Shown: piece after piece, positions 20,531 through 32,704 of the stretch | Layout: every line of letters begins with the position of its first letter | Numbering within the stretch: position 1 is the stretch's first letter | Source: Mantis religiosa | Lineage: Eukaryota > Arthropoda > Insecta > Mantodea > Mantidae | Direction of reading: 5' to 3' | Assembly: GCA_030765055.1 (NCBI GenBank) | Contig: CM060952.1 | Span: 80,255,664-80,319,663 of the forward strand | DNA length: 64,000 bases | Program-made: the position numbers and the translations under genes | Notes under the pieces: generated by a model | The model's database searches: none | What the model saw: only the letters and a program-made list of their open reading frames with translations | Told to the model about the DNA's origin: nothing

Positions 20531-21725
20531 ATCGAATCGTCTAAGGCCATGTGGTGTGCCCATAGTGCGGGTCTTGGATTGAAAATGGAGGGCGAGGGTA
20601 CTGGGGCGTCTAATGTATGTGCACCTCCTCTGCCTGAGGTGTCGAACTTGTTGGCGAGGATGCATTTGTTCATCAACATCCAATATTTCGTAGAGCTGTG
20701 CTCTGTGACTAGGGTACAGAGGGGCATTCTGGAGATCTGGGTGCCCTGTAGCCTCACGAAGTTGGCATTGTCCCTCGGCATGACCTCCGGGATCACACGG
20801 GCGTTAACGTGTTCATGGCTGCCTGAGTTCAGAGTTATTGCCTTTGACTTACACACCGAGAAGGTCTGGTACGTCTAGGGATGCCTGATCTGCAAGCAAT
20901 AGCTCTTGGGGCCCTTGTAGGCGAAAAGTGAGACGTAGGCACTTTTGCTGTACTTCTCCATTTCTTCGGTCATGTCATCTAGAAAGGACCGACTGGTGGT
21001 AACCTCTGGCAGGGCGCATAAGCTGCGATCACCAAGTCCATGTCGAAGTAGCAAACACGCTCTACGAGCTTGCGCATATACGCATACAGCTCCAAGCGCA
21101 CGTGCGCGCGTGTACGCGGCGACCATGACGTTCCCCGTGAGCTTACCAAGGGGCTCTGGCCCACGTACTTCCACACCATGACTATCACCTCGTCAGTGGC
21201 GGATAGGTAGGACTGCACCTTTACGACGGGATCGTTGTGCAGCCCCACCAGCCTGTCATAGCGCCTGACCAGTTCGCACGTTTCTCCCTCTGATCCATTT
21301 CCCCCAAAACCAGTTCAAGCTCAGCTTGGCGAGCTCGCGCCTGCCCGGCTTGGCGGCCATTGCCTTCAGGTGGAGAGCGAGGCTTTCGCATTTCAGGGTA
21401 TATTCCCCCTAATTCTCGGAAAAGTCGCAGATGTAGGGTCAGGTGGAGGCTTGGGTCTTCATCTTTAGGAACTGGTTCTCATAGTTCTTGAAGAGCTCTT
21501 TGGTATCGGAGACGGGGTCGTACCGTGCCGTATCGTTCTCCCAGATCCCATAGACATGCAGCAGCTAGTAACCCTCCTCGAGGGCCAAATTCAACCCCTT
21601 CGAGACCCACGTCATCGTCAGTGACCTCTCCTGTTTCGGTTGCCGGCATTTTTGCGCTCTCCGCCTCTGCGCATACGCGGTACTGCGGACATATTAGTTT
21701 GTCGCTCACGCGCGCCTGAACACGG
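20520..21725 (-). pseudogene. Protein-primed DNA polymerase B, C-terminal third
   Basis: Family-B polymerase of Polintons. On the minus strand I can read the palm segment around LAKLSLNWFWGK (about 21.3 kb), SATDEVIVMVWKYVGQSPLV, the catalytic motif C region VCYFDMDLVIAAYAP (normally YxDTDS; Thr and Ser are lost), FLDDMTEEMEKYSKSAYVSL, KGPKSYCLQ and the conserved CKSKAITLN block, then MLMNKCILANKFDT at the end. The exonuclease domain and most of the polymerase domain are missing because the R1-type LINE fragment starts at about 21.73 kb. Many frameshifts. The loss of DTDS shows long inactivity. Confidence 0.8.
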
Positions 21726-21734
21726 GTTGATAAA

Positions 21735-23405
21735 GGTTGTCCGGAGGCAACACGCTGCACTTAAAGAGACCGCCTGTGTATCCTTCAGCGGCGATCAACA
21801 TAATCGTGTGAATCGTTGCACGTATTTAATCGGTTTATCAGTTGATATATCAGGTGCCTTCGATAGTTTGTGGTGGTTCTTCTTCTTTGATAGGCTAAGG
21901 AAATTATAATATCCATATCCCCTCTATAAATTACTTCTAAGTTATTGTGACAATAGGAGAGTCTATTTGCAAGGTATCAGTCAGAAGATCTACAAAAATA
22001 TCACCAAAGGCTGTCCACAAGGATCTGTTCTGGGACCTACATTTTGGGACATCGTGATGGAAACTCTGTTGCAAGCTTTTGAAAACGATGAAAATGTAGT
22101 TAATTTAATAGCATATGCAGATGTGATTTTTCTGATAGCAGGTGATTCAAGATTACAATTGGAAACAAAGACAAGTCATGTAACATCTAAATTAGCTAAC
22201 TGGTGTAATGAGTCAAAATTACAAATTGCTCCACAAAAGTAATTATACATGTTATTGAAAGGGAAATTAAAAAGAAATCCGATTATCAATTATAATAATG
22301 AAAATATTAAATGCAGCAGAGAATGAAAATATTTAGGAGTAATGTTGAATGAAAAACTAAATTTCGTAAATCAAGTAGATTCTGTAAGAATCAAAGCTGA
22401 GAAAGTCATGAATAAATTAGACAGTATTACAAATATGAAATTTGAAATGTCTTTGAATAATATTATAACATATCATTATGCAATTTTTGGATCTATTATC
22501 ACATATGCAGCAGCAACTTGGGCACATAAATTGTTTAATCTGAGGATAAGAAGTAAGTTAAGAAGTTCACAAAGGAAGATTTTACTTAGATACACGGGTG
22601 CTGTTTGCACTACGTCTACTTTAGCACTTTTTGTAACTACAGGAATATGACCCATATATCTCCTACTTAGACTCAGAGCTGCATTGTTTTGGTTAAAGAA
22701 AAATAATTATAATAAAGTAAATAATATTGTAGGAAAAGTATGCAGTACCACACAAGATATAAAGAAATATCTTCTGAGAGTTTGGCAAGAGGAGTGGGAC
22801 AGCATAAATGTAGGCAAAAGAACCCATGATTCTTTTCCATTCATGACCAAACGCTTGAAATTGAAACATGTAAAACACACGAAAGGTCTAATTCATTTTT
22901 TGACTGGCCATGGACCTTATGGTACATATTGGTATAAAGCGAAGAAGTTAAATAATTCCATCTGAGATATATGTACTGAAGTAGACAATCCAGAACATGT
23001 TTTATTTGAATGTGTCAAGTATGATCATCTAATCACTGAAGAAGGAAATGTATTAAGGGGATAAAATTTATGGAACATAATAAGAACCTCAGAACTATAT
23101 GATACCTTAGACAAATTAGCAAATATCATCAGCGAACTAGCATGGAAATTAATTCTAGTGTTTCTCTTGGTCGACGAGATTGGGGCAACAGGAGAATTAG
23201 AGGCACAGCAGAACCAGGAGGGGACGTTAGAGAGGACGAGGGGTGGCGCAATTCCCCTTCCATATCTACCAGTTCTGAGGATGATACATAGAGTTCCTGC
23301 AGGTGCACCAGGTACCCGCTCCAAAGTTGTTGGTGGAATTGATCCAATAATGTCAAACAATCAGTATAATGAGGAGTTGATCGCAGCAATGGAAGTGTTT
23401 TAGTG
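21735..23405 (+). pseudogene. R1/I-type LINE ORF2, 5'-truncated reverse transcriptase
   Basis: Begins in the RT palm: GLSVDISGAFDSLWW (motif A), KGCPQGSVLGPTFWDI (motif B) and LIAYADVIFLI (motif C, YADD changed to YADV). After a stop at 22240 come the thumb region (KYLGVMLNEKLNFVNQVD) and a C-terminal Cys-His segment ICTEVDNPEHVLFEC; the first Cys of its expected CX2CX8HX4C is replaced by a TGA stop. The endonuclease is absent, so insertion was 5'-truncated, as is usual for LINEs. The left junction falls within Polinton PolB. Ends at 23401-23403. At least four disruptions. Confidence 0.8.
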
Positions 23406-23434
23406 CTTAGTGTAAAGTGTCTTGTGAAATTTTT

Positions 23435-23588
23435 AGGGAAGGGATTGCCCTACCCTCAGATTAAATATAATTTTGAATAGTGTTAATGGTATATGTTGGG
23501 AGAGGGGCTTTGGCCCCCCTCCCCTGGTGTCCAATCTGAATCATGAAGTTCATTTGTGGTTTAGTTTGGGGAGGGATTTTCCCTCCCC
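23435..23588 (+). other. Three consecutive hairpins in the LINE 3' UTR
   Basis: 23435-23456 (AGGGAAGGG/CCCTACCCT), 23498-23524 (GGGAGAGGGGC/GCCCCCCTCCCC) and 23568-23588 (GGGGAGGGA/TCCCTCCCC) are GC-rich inverted repeats about 65-70 bp apart in otherwise AT-rich DNA. They follow the RT stop directly. Confidence 0.7.
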
Positions 23589-24619
23589 GGAGAAAGTGAA
23601 AGAAGTGTTGTAAGTGATAATGTGGTGTAGTAATGGATGAGGATTTTTTTATGATTGTTGTGTAGTGAAGGATATTGGTGAATTGAGTTATGGATTATTA
23701 TGGTTAATTTGAGTGTAAGGTGAAGGTAGATTTGAATGAATTATTTTAATAAGTGGATATTTAGAAGAATGGATTTAAGGAGTTGATTTGACAAATTATT
23801 TAGTTATGTTATTTATTATAAATTTGGTTTAAATTGAGGATAGGTAAATTTTGAGACAGCATGATTTGAGAAATTATAGAATAGAATTATCTTTGATATA
23901 ATTTTATCAGAGATTAAGTAGATTTAATAGGTGAAATGTGTTTTATTATAACGTTAAATTTTGATATTTTTGTGTTAATAAGGTAAACAAATCAAAAATA
24001 TAGATGAATTAAATTGAATTGTTTTTGGTTAGTTGAAGTTGTTTATTTTAAAGGTTTAATTTTGAATTAATATGAAGGTTTTTGAATGTATGATTATTGC
24101 TTGTTTAATATTTTTGAATTGCATTGTAATTTTTGAAGGTTATTGTTATAGATGAATTGTTTTATTGTTAAGATTTGAAAGTTATATTTTTAATTTGATA
24201 TAAAGTAGACTTGAAAAAAAATTATTGATTTGAGTAGAAGTATGAATTATAACTGAAATTATGTTTGTTTGTATAATATTGATATGATGTATTTAAATTT
24301 GTTTAAGTTATTTAAAGAATATGGAGCAGTTTTAAATTTGCAAATTTTGTGATTTTTGTGATGTAAAGCTTATGAATTATTTTTATATAAGTTTTTGGTT
24401 AACTTTTTTGAAAGTTTTTAAAAGATTTTTATTAGGTAACTTGATAAGTTTTAAATGTACTGGTTACCAGTATACTAAGTATCGGTTTCTGGTACTGTAG
24501 TTTAATTTGTAATAGTAGCTGGTTGCCAATTATTTGTATACTGGATTCCAGTAAATTTTTAGTAGTTAAATTGTAAATTAGTAGCTTTTTTAATCTTTTT
24601 TATTTAATCTGTTTTTTAT
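23589..24619 (+). other. AT-rich 3' UTR or spacer
   Basis: About 1 kb with very few C residues on the plus strand and TAG/TGA in every frame. It is probably the 3' UTR of the preceding LINE or its target. Small palindromes such as ACTGGTTACCAGT (about 24459) occur. Nothing coding. Confidence 0.4.
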
Positions 24620-25092
24620 TTATTTATTGTTATCTGAAAAGGTTCCCAGAGCCATAGCTCATGCTAGGGAACAGTACAAAAATATATAAAATGATGGCAA
24701 ACAGCCCTTAACAATACTTACATTACATTTTCATAGTAGGAATGAATTACCGTACAAGAATAACATATATGAAACATACAAGGATACAGACATTCACTAT
24801 AACTCAAGAAATAATAGTAACAAAGAACTTAACAGAAAAATAAAAGCTACATATTCTATGGGACATTAATCCATATTAATTTTTAAACAGTTCAGCTTTC
24901 AAACCAGCTATAAATGTGTAACACTTTATCAGCTATCAATATATGCCTTCAGTAAATTTTCAGCAACTTTCCTTTTAAAACCTTTTATGTTCCTGCAGCC
25001 TTTCAGTTCCAGTGGCAGCGCATTATATAAGTTGATAACGTGTGAGGTTAAGCTGTTCAGGCCATAAGTAGAAGTGTTCACTGTTGGTTTTG

Positions 25093-27843
25093 TTAAGTTT
25101 CCTTTATTTCTTGTATTATATATATATGTGAGGAGCTTTCAAATGTTAGATTGGACTTTAGAAGATTATTTTTTATTTTGTGGAGATATATTATCAAGGA
25201 CAACCCTATGTTTACTTGTAATGGTAAAATGTTAGTTACATGGTAGAGTGTTTTTGTGTTTGTTCTAAAGGGTAGATTGTAGATTATTTTCAAGGCACGA
25301 TTTTGAAGTACTTCGAGGTCATGAATTAAATATTTAACAGAGTTACCCCATAAGATGTTTAAGTAATCCAAATGAGATTGAATTAAAGCATGGTAGATAC
25401 TTCTTAAATGATTTACACTGAATCCTTTGAATTTCAGCCTGTGAATTACTGCTAACACAGGAAGAATCTTAGTTTTTGCATGCATGATATGGTCCTTCCA
25501 TATGAGCGTACTGTCTAGAATCAAACCTAGATATGTGATTTTTGTTACTCTTTCAATCTCTGCGTTATCAACATGTATCTTGTTATTTACTACTGGTACA
25601 TATGATCTTTTACGAAATAACATATATTTTGTTTTACAGACATTTAATGTTAATTTATTGCCTTTAAACCAGCTATTCAATGCATTCAGGTCTTGCTGTA
25701 TGTCATATATCAGCTGGTGCTCAGAGTTATCTATATATAACAAACATATATCATCAGCAAACATAGTCAATTTACCTTTTAGTCTTAAACATCCTATGTC
25801 ATTTATAAAAAATTAGGAATAATATAGGACCTAATACAGAAACTTGTGGAGCACCATGATGAATTACTGATAGAGAACTGAAAATGTTGTTCATATTTAC
25901 AAACTGTTTCGTATTACTGAGATAATTCTGAAACCAGTTGAGAGGAAGTCCTCTTATAACAGCATACTCAAATTTATTTAGTAATAAAGTATGATCTACA
26001 GTGTCAAAAGCCTTTTTTAGGTCAATAAATAAACCAGCAGCTAAACGATTTCTATCCAGAGTTCTTTGAATAGGTACGATAATATCTACCGTGGCAGCAA
26101 GAGTACTAGATTTGTTAATAAATCCATACTGATGATTGTGAAAAAAGTTGTGTTTTTCTAGATGCTGTAATAACCTAACTTTTACTACCTTTTCCAGAAT
26201 TTTGGCACATACAGGAATAATACTTATTGGTCTGTAATTATCCATAATTACTCTATCACCTGTCTTATAAATTGGGACAACTCTTGTGATTTTACAACCA
26301 TCAGGTACTGAACCTGAACTAAGTGATAAATTAATAAAGGTTAGAATGTGTGGAACCAAACTGTACTTGCACTTTGTTAACAATTCATTTGATAAAATAT
26401 TATCTGTTTTATTACCTTTGTTTCTTATTGTTGCTATCATTTTTAGAACCTCATTATTATCTGCTGCATGTAGAAAAAGACTATTTGGTACTGAACTATA
26501 AAGTGGTGGAGTATATTGTGTAGTTATACATATCTTCACTAACTGATCAGCTATATTTACAAAGTATTGGTTAAAACATTCACATATTTCTAATTGATTT
26601 ACTATTTTTTGATTACCTACCATTATTGTTTCTATTTGATTGCAATGTACTGGGGTTTTATTTCTTAAGATTCCATTTATTGCCATCCATACCTTTTTTG
26701 GATCATAGGAGTTATTCAGTTTATTTGAGTAATATGCTTCTTGAAGTTCCCTTTTCATTTTAGTTACTTCATTTGCACACTTTTTGTACAGTTCAATTGC
26801 TATCGGAGAGGGAAATTTGCATTTTGTTTTGTTATACAGTAAGTTTTTCTTTTTAACTAGAGCCAAAAAGTTACTATTAACCCATGGTTTATGTGTCAGT
26901 TTATTTGACACAACCTTTCTGCACCTGTAGGAGCAGACTGAAACCCCTTCCTTTATAAACTGCAATAATGAGTTATAATATTCATTAGGGTCATTTGTGA
27001 CACAGTTAAATCCAGTATTTTGTATAAATAAGGAAAGTCTATTATGATTTATAGTGTTAAATTCTTGAATTGACATTCTGGTATTGATATACTTATCATG
27101 AAGGGCCTTGCAAAGATGCTCTTTTATGTCGATTATAAGTATGTTATGGTCACTGATATCATGCATTATTTTAGATATAGATATTGGGGTATCATTGTTA
27201 TTGATAAGTACATGGTCAATTAGTGTAGCTGAGCTATTGCCTATTCTTGTTGGGTATATTTTATTACCTTGTACAAAATTGAAACTTGTAATTAGTGTAT
27301 TATAGTTTTCAAGACTTTTACTCTGAGTGAGGTAATTAATATTTACATCGCCTATGATCATGGCTGATTTTGCAAGCTTCCTACACAGTACATTTTCCAT
27401 ATCAGTGAGAAAGTTGCCAGTATTTTGATCATTAGGATTATAAACTGCAATGATATCAAGTGTTATTAGATCCCTTTTCAGGTTTATGTGCAGGATACTG
27501 TGGACACTGTTTACTATGTTTTGTACCGACATTTTCCATACATCTCTAATATACACTGAAATTCCACCTCCTGTCATTTTCCTTATAATATGATGTGCAT
27601 AAAAATTGTTTATATTAAAAAGTTAATTATGTTTTCCCTGAGCCAGTTTTCTGCTATAACAATCACATCTGCTTTAGTTATTGTTGCCACAAGAAGCTCA
27701 ATATCATCTAATTTGTTTACAATAGACCTAGCATTCAGGTACACAATTCTTACCTTTGGGCTCGGTTGAGATCTTGTAATGTTTAAATAATCATCTACAG
27801 AATCATATTTGAGCCCACCTATAATGTTATCACAATCACACAT
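25093..27843 (-). pseudogene. LINE ORF2: AP-endonuclease and reverse transcriptase
   Basis: N-terminal endonuclease: VRIVYLNARSIVNKLDDIE, then after a frameshift near 27.6 kb GGGISVYIRD, MIIGDVNINYL, and SDHNILIIDI with the terminal Asp-His. RT: VPIYKTGDRVIMDNYRPISI, FIDLKKAFDTVDHTLLLNK (motif A), HHGAPQVSVLGPILFLIF (motif B, with V where G is usual) and, after a frameshift near 25.79 kb, MTMFADDICLLY (motif C with the catalytic DD). The C-terminal thumb is present to the stop at 25093. About 900 residues, normal for the CR1/Jockey group, with no RNase H. Two frameshifts make it inactive as read. Confidence 0.9.
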
Positions 27844-28026
27844 GAAAGGTACAAATATTGCACTTCATCACAAAATATAAACCTAAGACTCTGCACTTCA
27901 CTGAGCTTCTCTTGTTTCGTTCTGCACTGCTGCTGTGGTTTTTGTATTATTTGAGGTTATCTCATTTTCATATGCCAGAAGGTGATTCTTCCCCATGATC
28001 CTTATTGAAGGTCCAAACTGTTTTTA

Positions 28027-28780
28027 TCATATGAAGATTTTGCCATCCCTGGTCCACACTCCTACTATCTTCCCTTCTCTCCTTAAATCCCTTGTTCTTT
28101 TTGCTATGCCATCATTGAGAGCCGTCAGGTGATCATTGACGAAAATTAGTTGAGAGGGTCCAGGTAAGCCCATATCTTCAGTGGATACTCGTCTTTTTGT
28201 TATTCTGGCTTGGACTATTTCTTCTTTCTTCCAATGGCACGTAAAACAAACCAGTATAGGCGGATTCCTTAGATTGGTACTTACTTCATGTTTCCTGGAG
28301 GGAAGTCTGTGCGCTGCATCGATGTCATTGTACGTCAAGTGGACATCTAAGGCAGTTGCAAATTGTATAACAGTATCAAATACATCTTCCCTTTCCACTT
28401 GTGGTATGCCACTGATAATTAGGTTATTCTTTCGCTGATATTGTTTTACATCCTCGATGTCATTTTCCATCGCATCTATCTTAGTATCATAGATCGATCT
28501 TATGCTTTGCTCCATCTTGATGTTTAATTCACTAATTTTGAGTTTCAACGCTTCAAAGCACTCATTCATGAATAAAGCTGCTTTCTTTCTTCATTTTCTT
28601 TTCTTAATTCCTGCACCATGAACTCTATTTTAGTTGTTAGCTCCGCTTTTGATGACTGCAGTATTTGTAGATTAGGTTGCGGCAAGCAGTCCTCTCTCTC
28701 ACACATCCAGTTTGCGTCACCATTCCCTGATGGTTCTTTATATTTTTCTTTTGAAACTTTTACACATGCAGCATGGTAGG
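28027..28780 (-). pseudogene. LINE ORF1: coiled-coil RNA-binding protein
   Basis: The main frame (28569-28027) gives a coiled coil (LKLKISELNIKMEQSI ... MENDIEDVKQYQRKNNLIISG) followed by an RRM-like and C-terminal domain ending WTRDGKIFI. Homology to such proteins extends upstream in the same frame past a stop at 28570-28572, with CEREDCLPQPNLQILQSSKA, so the true start is near 28.78 kb. The NNLIISGIP strand is a common mark of this ORF1 type. It would coat LINE RNA. It ends 184 bp before the ORF2 start. Confidence 0.8.
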
Positions 28781-28950
28781 TTATTGGTTTTCATTCATTA
28801 TCTGAAAAATTATTGTTCAAATTGTACTTTTGTATTTATTTGGTAGTTAATATATTATAATTGGAAATCATGTCCCGGTATAAGAAATGAGGTAACGGGG
28901 TTAGATTTTCAGATTTCATTCATTCATTCATTTATCAGAATCCATCAGCA

Positions 28951-31900
28951 TGGCACCAAATTTCCAACGAGAGTGCAGAATGTTGAATCCTAAGACTTCT
29001 GACAGGACAGAAAAGACAATTGTTTTGGCCCTTAATAAAAGAGATTTTGCAGAGCTCAAGTAGGGAGGTTTTAAGGCCAAGCCCTGACTTGAGCAGATCA
29101 AGTTTCAAGTAATTAAGGGTAAAACAAAATCTAACGATGACAAGAATGGTGCTGAAAGTACTTCAGGCCAACCTTCAACATAAGAAAACAGCTGTCGCCA
29201 ATTTTGACAGGAAGTTCAAGTTCGATGCTATCGAGGTGGCTCATAGACAAGAGCCATGGGTAGTTAAGGGCAGAGCAGCAGGACTGGCAGAATCTGGAGG
29301 TGAGCTGTTGTACGATACTACATCGGAAAAGCCTAGAACTTGTTTGCCTGTATGCAGGAAATTAAAATGCCTGCTGTTGTAGGAGCATTGTTCAAGTGAC
29401 CTAGTGGCAGCCAAGATAAAACTTGGAAATTGGGAAGGACTCAGAGAAATAACAATAGGATCTGTATACCTCCCATATGATTCCACTGATACGCCTCCAT
29501 CGAAAGAAGTTGATGACTTCATATGAAAAGCAAAGAGAAAACATAAACACCTAGTATTCGGAGTAGATGCAAATACACATCACACTGCATGGGGTAGTAC
29601 TAACTGAAATGCAAGAGGCGAGTCCTTACTAGAGCTTATTATTAGAACAGAATTGACAATATTAAATCTAGGCAATAAACCTACATTGATAAGTAAGGAT
29701 CGTAGAGAGGTAATAGATATCACATTGAGTATTATACATATTGGAAATCTCATTAAGGATTGGAAGGTGCTGGAGGAGCTACCTTTGGTGGAGCATCAAC
29801 ACATTCAATTTGCGATGGATGCGAGACAATGTGGTATAGAATTGTACATAGACCCAAATAAAACGAACTGGGGTGAATACAGAGAAGTTCTAGATTATAA
29901 ATAGGCGGAGGTAATTGGATGAGGCAGTGGAACAATTACAACAGCCTTTGTTTTCTCATACTATGAAAACTGTTCCCTTCGAGAAAAGAAAACCGCCAAA
30001 AATGCTAGATGGTGGAATAACAATGTAGCCAAAATGACGAAAGAGGTTAGAGCATTGTATAAAATATCATCTAGAGATAATATGTAGGACGTATACCATA
30101 GTAAAGTCACTGAGTATAACCTACAGATTATAAAAGCAAACAAACAAAAACTCATGCACACTGTTCTGCGAAAATGTGGAATCAAACACTGAAGCAGCAA
30201 GGCTTCAGAAGGTTCTTAATGTGACACACAGAAATCAAGTGCGAACAATGGAAAAACTCGATGGAATGTATACTCAGACAGGAAAGGAGACGCCGGAAAT
30301 GTTGCTAGCTTGTCATTTTCTGAGTCTGAGGAAGTAGACGGGGAAGAAAGGGTAGAAACAGAGGCCAGAGCTGGAAGAGCGGATTGGAACTGTGCCGTTC
30401 GATCAATTACGCCTGACCATATGAGGTGGGTTATTAACACGTTTCAGCCCATAAAGGCTCCGGGATGTGATGAAATAATTCCGATGCTCCTGCAGGAAGG
30501 AGGGGAAAATAAATCATCGGGGCCATGACGGACCTTTTTAGGGAAAGTCTAGCTTTGGGTTACATGCCTAAAACATGGTCTAAGGCCAAAATCGGAATTC
30601 TAGCGAAGCCAGGGAGGGAAAACTATTCCCAAGCCAAAACCTAAGACAATTGTGCTTGAATTTCTTTATACTTAAAGCGATGGAGAAAGTAGTGGATAAA
30701 TATATTCGGGAAACTGTGCAATTAAACTCAATTTTACATGAAAATCAATTTGCCTAGAGACCTGGCAGATCCAATGAGACAGCACTCCATAAATTGGTGT
30801 GCAAACTAGAGGAAAGTGTAGAAGACAAAGCAATAGCTCTGGCAGCATTTATAGACATAGAAGGGGACTTAAGTAATACAACTTACATCTTAATTATTAA
30901 AGCTGTTGAAGAGAGTAGGGTGAGCAAGCCTGGCGTAAAATGGATCACATCCATGTTACACGGGGAGAAATAAAGGCAACCTTGTTTAAGAGACGCTAAC
31001 GGTTAGAGCCACTCGAGGGTGTGCACAGGGAGGAGTTCTTTCTCATTTTCTGTGGTACCTTGTCTTGAAAAAAATCATAGCCCCTTGGGGAGAACTGGTG
31101 TCGGGAACGGCAACTTATTGTCAACCAAGAAAGAACACACTTGTCCCTTTCACAAGAAAGAAGAAACTAGGAGGGACAAGAAACCTAAAGCTGTTTGGGC
31201 AAGAAATCCATATAGAGGAACAGGTTTTGCATTTTGCTGTAATATTAAACCAAAACTAACCTGGAATCTACGAATATAGAGAAATATGACCCTAACTAAC
31301 AACCTATTGTACGTATGCAAGAGAGCAGTCGGGACAACATGGGATCTAAAGCCGAGAATGGTAATGTGGATATACACAATGATTATTAGACCACTGATGA
31401 CCTATACAGCAATTGTCTGGTGGCAGAAAGCAGGTCAAGGAACAGTCAGTATTAAACTAAATAGACTTAGAGAATGGCACGTCTAGCCATAATTAGGGCA
31501 ATGAAAACTGCGCCAACAGAAGCCTTGAATACTCTACTAGATCTCCCTAAATTAAATAACTTTATAGAGGGACAAGCTAGAAAGAGTTCATATCGACTGA
31601 AGCAAAGTGGAAGCTTGAAGGCTGAAAGGCCCAATCTAGGTCACTGTACCATTAACAGGGCAATAACTGGGGAAGTTTTACACATGCCAGCAGATTATAT
31701 GACTCCACAGTATATGTTCGAGAAACCATTTGAGATCCAGATAACTTAAAAGGAAAACTGGGGAATAAACAGGTGAATACCTGATCGGGAAGATATAGTG
31801 TGGTAGACAGATGGCTCAAGGACTGAGAGAGGAACAGGAGTAGGGATCAACAAGGGAAGGCCCGAAAGATCAATCCATATGAGCTTGGGCAAATACACTA

Positions 31901-32700
31901 CAGTCTTCCAGGCTAAAGTGTTAGTCACCTCCACATGCCTCGAAGAAAACCTGAAAATGAACTACAAAGGTAAATATTTTCATATTTACAGATAGCCAAG
32001 CAGCCATTTATTGAAGCTGTTCGTTATACATCCAAAATAATTTGGTATTGTCACACACTTCTTCAGAAGCTCTCAAAGTACAATGTTGTTAAAATAATAT
32101 GGGTACCTGAGCATGCAGGAAATGAAAAACATATAAGTAAACTGGCAAGAAAAGGGCCATAGACACTATTTGTTAGCTCAGAACCAGTATGTGGGATCTC
32201 TTATGGACAAGTCTGAAACTGTATAGAGAAATGGGCACAAAGGATGCAAAACTGGGAAAATACTCCAGGATGCATATCTGCTAAAGATCTACTACAGTGT
32301 CCAGAAGCAAACTAAAATACTGTTGGAACTCAACAGGCAAAATATAAGATGTGTAGTAGGGCTATTTATGGGACACTGCCATCTAAAAACAAAAAGCCTA
32401 CATAGAATTGGAATAATAAGAGACAATGGATGTAGAAAATGCAATGATACAGAAAAATCAGCTGCACACATACTTTTTAAATGTGAGGCTCTGGGAAGAA
32501 CTAGAATTGCTACACTGGGTTTACCTGGTGAAGAGAGAGCAAAAGAGAGGAAATATCTGAGAAGACTCAATAAGGAGGACCTGCAACTTTTTGAAGGGAA
32601 CAGGTCTAACTAGGTGGGGATGAAGGAAATTACATGGTAGCAAAAGATCTTTGAGGTCGGCGCTAATAGGAACTTTCAAAAGAGACCCAATGTATAAAAG
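28951..32700 (+). mobile_element. Decayed R1/I-type LINE
   Basis: The end of ORF1 is at about 28951-29135 (ATG-led frame, stops). ORF2 runs from 29137 to 32613, with a short 3' UTR to about 32.70 kb, where a SINE-derived satellite starts abruptly. Sequence type and C-terminal layout match the fragment at 21.7 kb more than the minus-strand CR1/Jockey element beside it. Confidence 0.75.
29137..32613 (+). pseudogene. LINE ORF2: endonuclease, RT, RNase H, CCHC
   Basis: Starts MTRMVLKVLQANLQHKKTA (endonuclease strand 1 with Asn), then HLVFGVDANTHHTAWGS (metal-binding Asp/Asn pair). RT blocks are scattered: TFQPIKAPGCDEIIPMLLQ (30.45 kb), a damaged motif A near 30.85 kb and the thumb at about 31.35 kb. 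RNase H start TDGSRTERGTGVGIN (31.8 kb) carries the first catalytic Asp. The C-terminal finger CRKCNDTEKSAAHILFKC (32.43 kb) is CX2CX8HX4C. RNase H plus this finger place it in the I/R1 group. More than ten stops or frameshifts. Confidence 0.8.
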
Positions 32701-32704
32701 AAGA

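Larger units (their letters stand above)
9238..21725 (-). mobile_element. Polinton/Maverick copy 2, nearly complete, with accessory cassette
   Basis: Reading down the minus strand from 21.7 kb: PolB (C-terminal part), ATPase, two small proteins, integrase, penton, pX-like protein, major capsid protein and protease. After a 0.6 kb spacer come five further genes (PC4-like, zinc-binding, C, D, E), then a palindromic end at 9412-9238. All are on one strand with short spacers or overlaps. A 2.1 kb LINE (11021-13148) is inserted in the zinc-binding gene. The PolB side is cut at 21.73 kb, where an R1-type LINE fragment begins. Without the LINE about 10.4 kb remain. That the cassette belongs to the Polinton is inferred from strand and adjacency; the copy at 53.2-55.6 kb has the cassette without visible capsid genes. 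Confidence 0.75.
24620..28800 (-). mobile_element. Nearly full-length CR1/Jockey-superfamily LINE
   Basis: ORF1 (28780-28027), a short spacer, ORF2 (27843-25093) and a 3' UTR ending in an ATTT/AAAT-rich tail near 24.62 kb. It is the best-preserved element in the window: only about three disrupting changes are visible over 3.6 kb of coding sequence. The target duplication was not located. Confidence 0.85.
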
